This document shows, in pieces, positions 60,746 to 64,000 of a stretch of 64,000 nt of DNA. Source of the stretch: Nocardia otitidiscaviarum NBRC 14405 (lineage in GTDB: Bacteria; Actinomycetota; Actinomycetes; Mycobacteriales; Mycobacteriaceae); contig NZ_BAGD01000106.1 of the NCBI RefSeq assembly GCF_000308635.1, positions 1-64,000 on the forward strand, read 5' to 3'. The translations under genes were made by a program, and so were the position numbers. Numbering within the stretch: position 1 is the first letter of the stretch; each line of letters starts with the position of its first letter. Below the pieces are notes generated by a model. That model was not told where the DNA came from, searched no databases, and worked only from the letters and a program-made list of their open reading frames with translations.

Positions 60746-60865
60746 GACCAGGACCTCCCGTACGGGCCACCTCTACGCGACCCGCACCCCCGACGCTACA
60801 GCCGAATTGGACTTCCGGCCTACCGAGTTACAGGCGTGTTGGTGAAGATCCCGTTAACGGACGCC

Positions 60866-61240
60866 CTATTCGGGCGATTCGCCCAATTCGGCGAGGAGAA
60901 TCGGAACGTGGCTGTGATCAGGTTCTTTCACAGCCGTGACCAGCGTCGATGTTTGCGAAGCGGCCTCGTGGCGCAACCGCGCCAGCACCTCCCGCGCGGC
61001 ATCGTCGGCGAGCTCGGCGCGGTACCGGCGCTCGAACTCCGCGCGCCGCCCCACCGGGTCGGCGTGGAACCACTTCCGCAGCGCCGCGGAGGGCGTCACC
61101 TCCTTGGCCCACTCGTCGATCTCCGCCGCCTGTTTGCTGATCCCGCGCGGCCACAGCCGATCCACCAGTATTCGGCGGCCGTCACTCGGCTCCGGCGGGT
61201 CGTACACCCTCTTGACCTGGAAACGCGGTTGCTCTGCCAT
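60866..61240 (-). CDS. DUF488 family protein
   Basis: A 124-aa protein with the DUF488 pattern: VKRVYDPPEPSDGRRILVDR, LWPRGISKQAAEIDEWAKEV (about residues 29-48) and PSAALRKWFHADPVGRRAEF. The family is conserved but without a settled function; some members are encoded near stress or DNA genes. ATG 61240 is the likely start. It is divergent from the small gene at 61322 across 81 bp and lies upstream of phoH2. Confidence 0.88.
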   Translation of the reverse strand: MAEQPRFQVKRVYDPPEPSDGRRILVDRLWPRGISKQAAEIDEWAKEVTPSAALRKWFHADPVGRRAEFERRYRAELADDAAREVLARLRHEAASQTSTLVTAVKEPDHSHVPILLAELGESPE

Positions 61241-61321
61241 CTCCGTATGGCAGCACGACCGGGCGGCCGACGCGATACACCACGCCGCCGATTCCGCTTC
61301 CGGAGCCGATACAGTCGAACC

Positions 61322-61594
61322 ATGGCCGATGATCAGGACCTCGAGAAGCTCTCCGCCAAGGAACTGCACGACCGCGCCGTGAAACTGGCGGTCCGGCACG
61401 GCGACGTGAAATTCCTGTGGGAGCTGCTGAAATCGATTCCGGCCGCCGAGGCCGCGGCCGGGAACCTCGGGGAGAGCGAGGCGGACATCAAGTACGTGCT
61501 CCCGGTGCTCGACGACTACGTGCACGCGGGTGAGGGCGATATCGCCGAGGTGCTGCGCCCGATGTACCTGGACTACCTCGTCAAGCACTCCTGA
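61322..61594 (+). CDS. Conserved hypothetical small protein
   Basis: A 90-aa acidic, mostly helical, cytoplasmic protein (LEKLSAKELHDRAVKLAVRH; GDVKFLWELLKSIPAAEAA; LRPMYLDYLVKHS). Composition and conserved appearance suggest a real actinobacterial protein of unknown role. It starts at ATG 61322 and ends 133 bp before the hydrolase gene on the same strand. Confidence 0.7.
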   Translation: MADDQDLEKLSAKELHDRAVKLAVRHGDVKFLWELLKSIPAAEAAAGNLGESEADIKYVLPVLDDYVHAGEGDIAEVLRPMYLDYLVKHS

Positions 61595-61727
61595 GCTCGG
61601 CCGAGGCCCACCCGGTTCACACCGGCGACGACGTTTCCGGCCATATCTCTTGCGGAACAGGCCGTTTCGGCCCCGCTACCAGCGGTGTCGCTCGACAGCC
61701 CGGGTCGGCCGGACCTACCGTGACGCC

Positions 61728-62582
61728 ATGACCTCCGACGCGGGAGAGCGGCTGAGATCCGTCGTGGTGGACGGGGCGCGACTGCGGTATCTCGAGGCGG
61801 GCAGCGGGGAGCCGCTGGTGCTGTTGCACGGATATCCGCAGAGTCACGTGTGCTGGCGGCATCAGATCGCACGGCTGGCGCGGGTGCGGCGGGTGATCGC
61901 GCCGGACTGGTTCGGATGGGGCGAATCGGAGCGCGCGCCGGGGGCCGACTGCACGTACGACCGGGAGGTGGAGCGCCTCGCGCGGGTGCTCGACACACTG
62001 ACACCGGGTCCGGTGGAGCTGGCGGGCCACGACTACGGCGGACATCTGGCGCTCGGGCTCGCGGTGCGTGATCCGAATCGGTTGCGGCGCTTGGCGATTC
62101 TCAACTCCCGGGCCCACCGCACCTTCCCACCGGCCTACTATCTGCTGTTCGCGAGCCTGACCGTGCCCGCGCGGCGACCACTGCTGCGCCGAGTGCTGCT
62201 GCGCACGCCGGTGGGGAGCATCAATCGCTCCCTGATGCGGCGCTATGTGCGGGCCGGGGCATTCGACACCGAGCAGCTCGAACGGTACGTGGGGTGGATG
62301 GACACCCCCGAGGGCAGAGAGCGTTTCGTCGACTTCTTCGCGGGATACAGCGTGCGGCTGCGCCCCCAGCTCGCCGACCTCTCCCCCATTCGCTGCCCCA
62401 CGGCGGTGATCTGGGGCGACCGGGACGTCCCGTGCCCCTGGTCGATCGCCGCGGATCTGGCGCGACGGCTGCCGAACGCCACCCTGACCCGGATCGCCGG
62501 AGCCGACCACTACGTCATGGAGGAGCGGCCCGCGGAGGTCACCGCCGCTCTGCTCGACTGGCTGCGCACATCCACGCCCTGA
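61728..62582 (+). CDS. Alpha/beta hydrolase (epoxide hydrolase/dehalogenase group)
   Basis: A 284-aa alpha/beta-fold enzyme. The oxyanion-hole motif is LLHGYPQSHVCWRH (about residues 28-41). The nucleophile elbow is AGHDYGGHLAL, with Asp (not Ser) as nucleophile, near residue 103. The acid is in WGDRDVP and the catalytic His in GADHYVMEE (about residue 262). An Asp nucleophile marks epoxide hydrolases and haloalkane or haloacetate dehalogenases; two cap-domain Tyr/Trp residues cannot be assigned safely. ATG 61728 is the first Met of the conserved part. Confidence 0.88.
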   Translation: MTSDAGERLRSVVVDGARLRYLEAGSGEPLVLLHGYPQSHVCWRHQIARLARVRRVIAPDWFGWGESERAPGADCTYDREVERLARVLDTLTPGPVELAGHDYGGHLALGLAVRDPNRLRRLAILNSRAHRTFPPAYYLLFASLTVPARRPLLRRVLLRTPVGSINRSLMRRYVRAGAFDTEQLERYVGWMDTPEGRERFVDFFAGYSVRLRPQLADLSPIRCPTAVIWGDRDVPCPWSIAADLARRLPNATLTRIAGADHYVMEERPAEVTAALLDWLRTSTP

Positions 62583-62596
62583 CCTAGACTCCGGAC

Positions 62597-62905
62597 ATGA
62601 CCGCCGATTCCGCCCCGGAGCTGCTAGTTTACCGCCGCGCGGGCTGCCCGTACTGCTCCCGGATGCGGCGGGTGCTCAACCGCCACGGCATCGTGCACAG
62701 CGAGATCGACATCTGGAAGGACCCGGACGCGGCCGCGTTCGTACGCTCGGTCGCCGACGGCAACGAGACGGTGCCGACGGCCGTCCTGAAAACCGAAGCA
62801 CGGGAGCAGCATTGGGTCAATCCGTCGCCCAAGCGGCTGATCCGCACGGTGGCCGCCGAAGCGCCCGCACTCGCGGAGGGGCCGCGCAAGTTCTGGAGCT
62901 GGTAG
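62597..62905 (+). CDS. Glutaredoxin-like redox protein (mycoredoxin type)
   Basis: A 102-aa thioredoxin-fold protein. CPYC redox motif at residues 17-20 (RRAGCPYCSRMRRVLNRHGI), then DPDAAAFVRSVADGNETVPT, where VPT is the cis-Pro loop. In mycothiol-using actinobacteria such proteins are mycoredoxins, which reduce mycothiol mixed disulfides. It follows the hydrolase by 14 bp and is likely co-transcribed. Confidence 0.9.
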   Translation: MTADSAPELLVYRRAGCPYCSRMRRVLNRHGIVHSEIDIWKDPDAAAFVRSVADGNETVPTAVLKTEAREQHWVNPSPKRLIRTVAAEAPALAEGPRKFWSW

Positions 62906-63092
62906 GAGCCCGGAAACCAAATCCCTCGGCCACATCCGCTCGGCCGCCCAGCTCACAACGCGAGCGCCGACCGCGCGCCCCTGGTAGCGCCGCACCGCCC
63001 GGCATGACGTCCCCGCGTCGGCGATCAGCTCGCCCGCTCAGTCACCGACCGGCCCCGGTACCGCGCGCCCACGGATCGCACTCCTGCGAGAC

Positions 63093-63200
63093 CCGGACGG
63101 CGGCGAACCTACCCGCCGCACCCCCGCGAGAGCCGGATGACGCGAATCTGCCCACCGCACTCGCATCCGGACGACGCGAATCTCCGCGCCGCTCCCGACC
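63093..63200. repeat. Degenerate repeat near the glyA terminator
   Basis: CCGGATGACGCGAATCT (63133-63149) recurs as CCGGACGACGCGAATCT (63167-63183), 34 bp apart and followed each time by related CCxCCGC sequence. A weaker relative begins at 63093. Non-coding. Confidence 0.5.
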
Positions 63201-63219
63201 GCTGCTCGGAGACTGACGA

Positions 63220-63251
63220 GGGCCTGGTTGTCGCGCGCGACAACCAGGCCC
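63220..63251 (-). terminator. Perfect 32-bp palindromic hairpin after glyA
   Basis: GGGCCTGGTTGTCGCG followed directly by CGCGACAACCAGGCCC: 16-bp arms with no spacer. It lies 38 bp beyond the glyA stop (63289), in a convergent gap, so it is probably a bidirectional terminator. Confidence 0.7.
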
Positions 63252-63288
63252 CCCAATGCTTCAGCGCCGCTGTGTTCTCCCGCCGCGA

Positions 63289-64000
63289 TCAGCCGAGTAG
63301 CTTCCAGTCCTCCAGGCCCTCGTAGAGCGGGAAGTCCTGGGCCAGCTTGGCGACCCGGGCGCGCAGAGTGGGGACGTCGCCTCCGGCGAGGGCGGTGGCG
63401 ATGATATCGGCGACCTCGGTGAACTCGGTGTCGCCGAAACCGCGGGTGGCCAGCGCGGCGGTGCCGATGCGCAGGCCCGAGGTGACCATCGGCGGGCGCG
63501 GGTCGAACGGAACGGCATTGCGGTTCACGGTGATTCCGACCTCGTGCAGCAGATCCTCACCCTGCTGGCCGTCCAGCGCCGAATTGCGCAGATCGACCAG
63601 CACCAGGTGCACATCGGTGCCGCCGGTGAGCACGGTGATGCCCTTGTCCTTGACGTCCGCGCCGGTGAGCCGCTCGGCCAGGATCTTCGCGCCGGACAGG
63701 GTGCGCTGCTGACGCTCCTGGAACTCCGCACCGCCCGCGATCTTGAAAGCCACGGCCTTGGCGGCGATGGCGTGCATGAGCGGACCGCCCTGCTGCCCCG
63801 GGAAGACCGCGGAGTTCAGCTTCTTGGCGTAATCCTGCTTGGCCAGGATCAGACCCGAGCGCGGACCGCCGAGGGTCTTGTGCACGGTGGACGACACCAC
63901 ATCGGCGTGCGGCACCGGCGACGGGTGCAGGCCCGCGGCGACCAGACCGGCGAAGTGCGCCATGTCGACCCACAGGTACGCGCCGACCTCGTCGGCGATC
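63289..64000 (-). CDS. glyA: Serine hydroxymethyltransferase, partial (5' end outside the window)
   Basis: The C-terminal ~237 residues of a PLP enzyme that interconverts serine and glycine with tetrahydrofolate. The PLP-lysine loop is VVSSTVHKTLGGPRSG; upstream the residues VGAYLWVDMAHFAGLVAAG match the family active site (WVDxAHxAG). LNSAVFPGQQGGPLMHAI and the SGLRIGTAALATRGF end are also typical. The frame stays open to the window edge, so the start lies beyond 64000. It sits next to desA2 and phoH2 in M. tuberculosis order (glyA2), though here several genes intervene. Confidence 0.96.
   Translation of the reverse strand, partial: IADEVGAYLWVDMAHFAGLVAAGLHPSPVPHADVVSSTVHKTLGGPRSGLILAKQDYAKKLNSAVFPGQQGGPLMHAIAAKAVAFKIAGGAEFQERQQRTLSGAKILAERLTGADVKDKGITVLTGGTDVHLVLVDLRNSALDGQQGEDLLHEVGITVNRNAVPFDPRPPMVTSGLRIGTAALATRGFGDTEFTEVADIIATALAGGDVPTLRARVAKLAQDFPLYEGLEDWKLLG

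Larger units (their letters stand above)
62906..63288. other. 383-bp convergent intergenic region
   Basis: Between the glutaredoxin gene and glyA. It holds direct repeats at about 63093-63200 and the palindromic hairpin at 63220-63251. No gene is supported. Confidence 0.6.

Noticed and set aside
1..64000. tRNA, rRNA or riboswitch genes
   Set aside because: Looked for tRNA-like cloverleafs with CCA ends and for known riboswitch leaders by eye; none convincing. A dedicated covariance-model search would be decisive.
1..64000. Insertion sequences, integrases or prophage genes near the accessory inserts and pseudogenes
   Set aside because: No transposase, integrase or phage structural gene was recognised in any frame, and no paired terminal inverted repeats flank the inserts.

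Overview
The window is high-G+C actinobacterial DNA (G/C-biased third codon positions, many GTG starts, frequent ATGA/GTGA stop-start overlaps). Several genes are typical of mycolic-acid bacteria: an Rv1109c-type lipid-droplet protein, an LGFP-repeat lipoprotein, a WS/DGAT acyltransferase, a DesA2-type desaturase and a DUF4245 protein. The conserved order ychF - DUF6542 - ispH - Rv1109c-like - xseA - xseB - DUF4245 - glpX - fum - phoH2 - desA2 - glyA matches what I recall of the Mycobacterium tuberculosis Rv1112-Rv1093 segment. Together with the many extra regulators and transporters this suggests Nocardia or a close relative. The genus is an inference.

Region 1 (1-19.1 kb) is accessory and regulator-rich. 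It holds a large SARP/AfsR ATPase regulator beside an orphan MmyB-type ligand domain, a GNAT acetyltransferase, a WS/DGAT enzyme, a MerR/membrane-protein pair with a nested operator-like dyad, a C39/BtrH-like protein, and an MDR oxidoreductase. An arsenic cassette follows (arsR - aquaglyceroporin - arsC), then an SRPBCC protein, an M48 protease, HxlR and TetR regulators, a DoxX-like protein and an HNH protein. This part carries several decaying genes: arsC has an in-frame amber codon, SnoaL and TetR fragments flank the HxlR gene, and two adjacent genes (DHFR-like and VOC) both have out-of-frame internal deletions.

Region 2 (19.2-43.5 kb) alternates backbone and inserted genes. ychF is followed by a TPR protein with a Trypco2-like N-terminus, a TIGR03086/WYL divergent pair, a three-gene ABC sugar-importer operon without an ATPase, cstA-ybdD, ada/alkA-ogt, sbcCD and rmuC. 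The backbone then resumes with DUF6542, ispH, the lipid-droplet protein and xseAB. Gaps between convergent genes hold strong hairpins and degenerate short tandem repeats.

Region 3 (43.5-64 kb) starts with DUF4245/glpX and fum. An accessory insert follows: a PASTA lipoprotein, a 28-residue hydrophobic peptide gene, an FAD monooxygenase/TetR pair, a limonene-epoxide-hydrolase-like protein, RidA, and an FMN reductase-MFS exporter operon divergent from a second SARP regulator with three 11-bp-phased repeats between them. The backbone ends with a desA2-like gene that has apparently lost diiron ligands, an LGFP lipoprotein, phoH2, DUF488, an alpha/beta hydrolase, a glutaredoxin and a partial glyA cut by the window edge. 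I see no rRNA, tRNA, CRISPR, prophage or insertion sequence.
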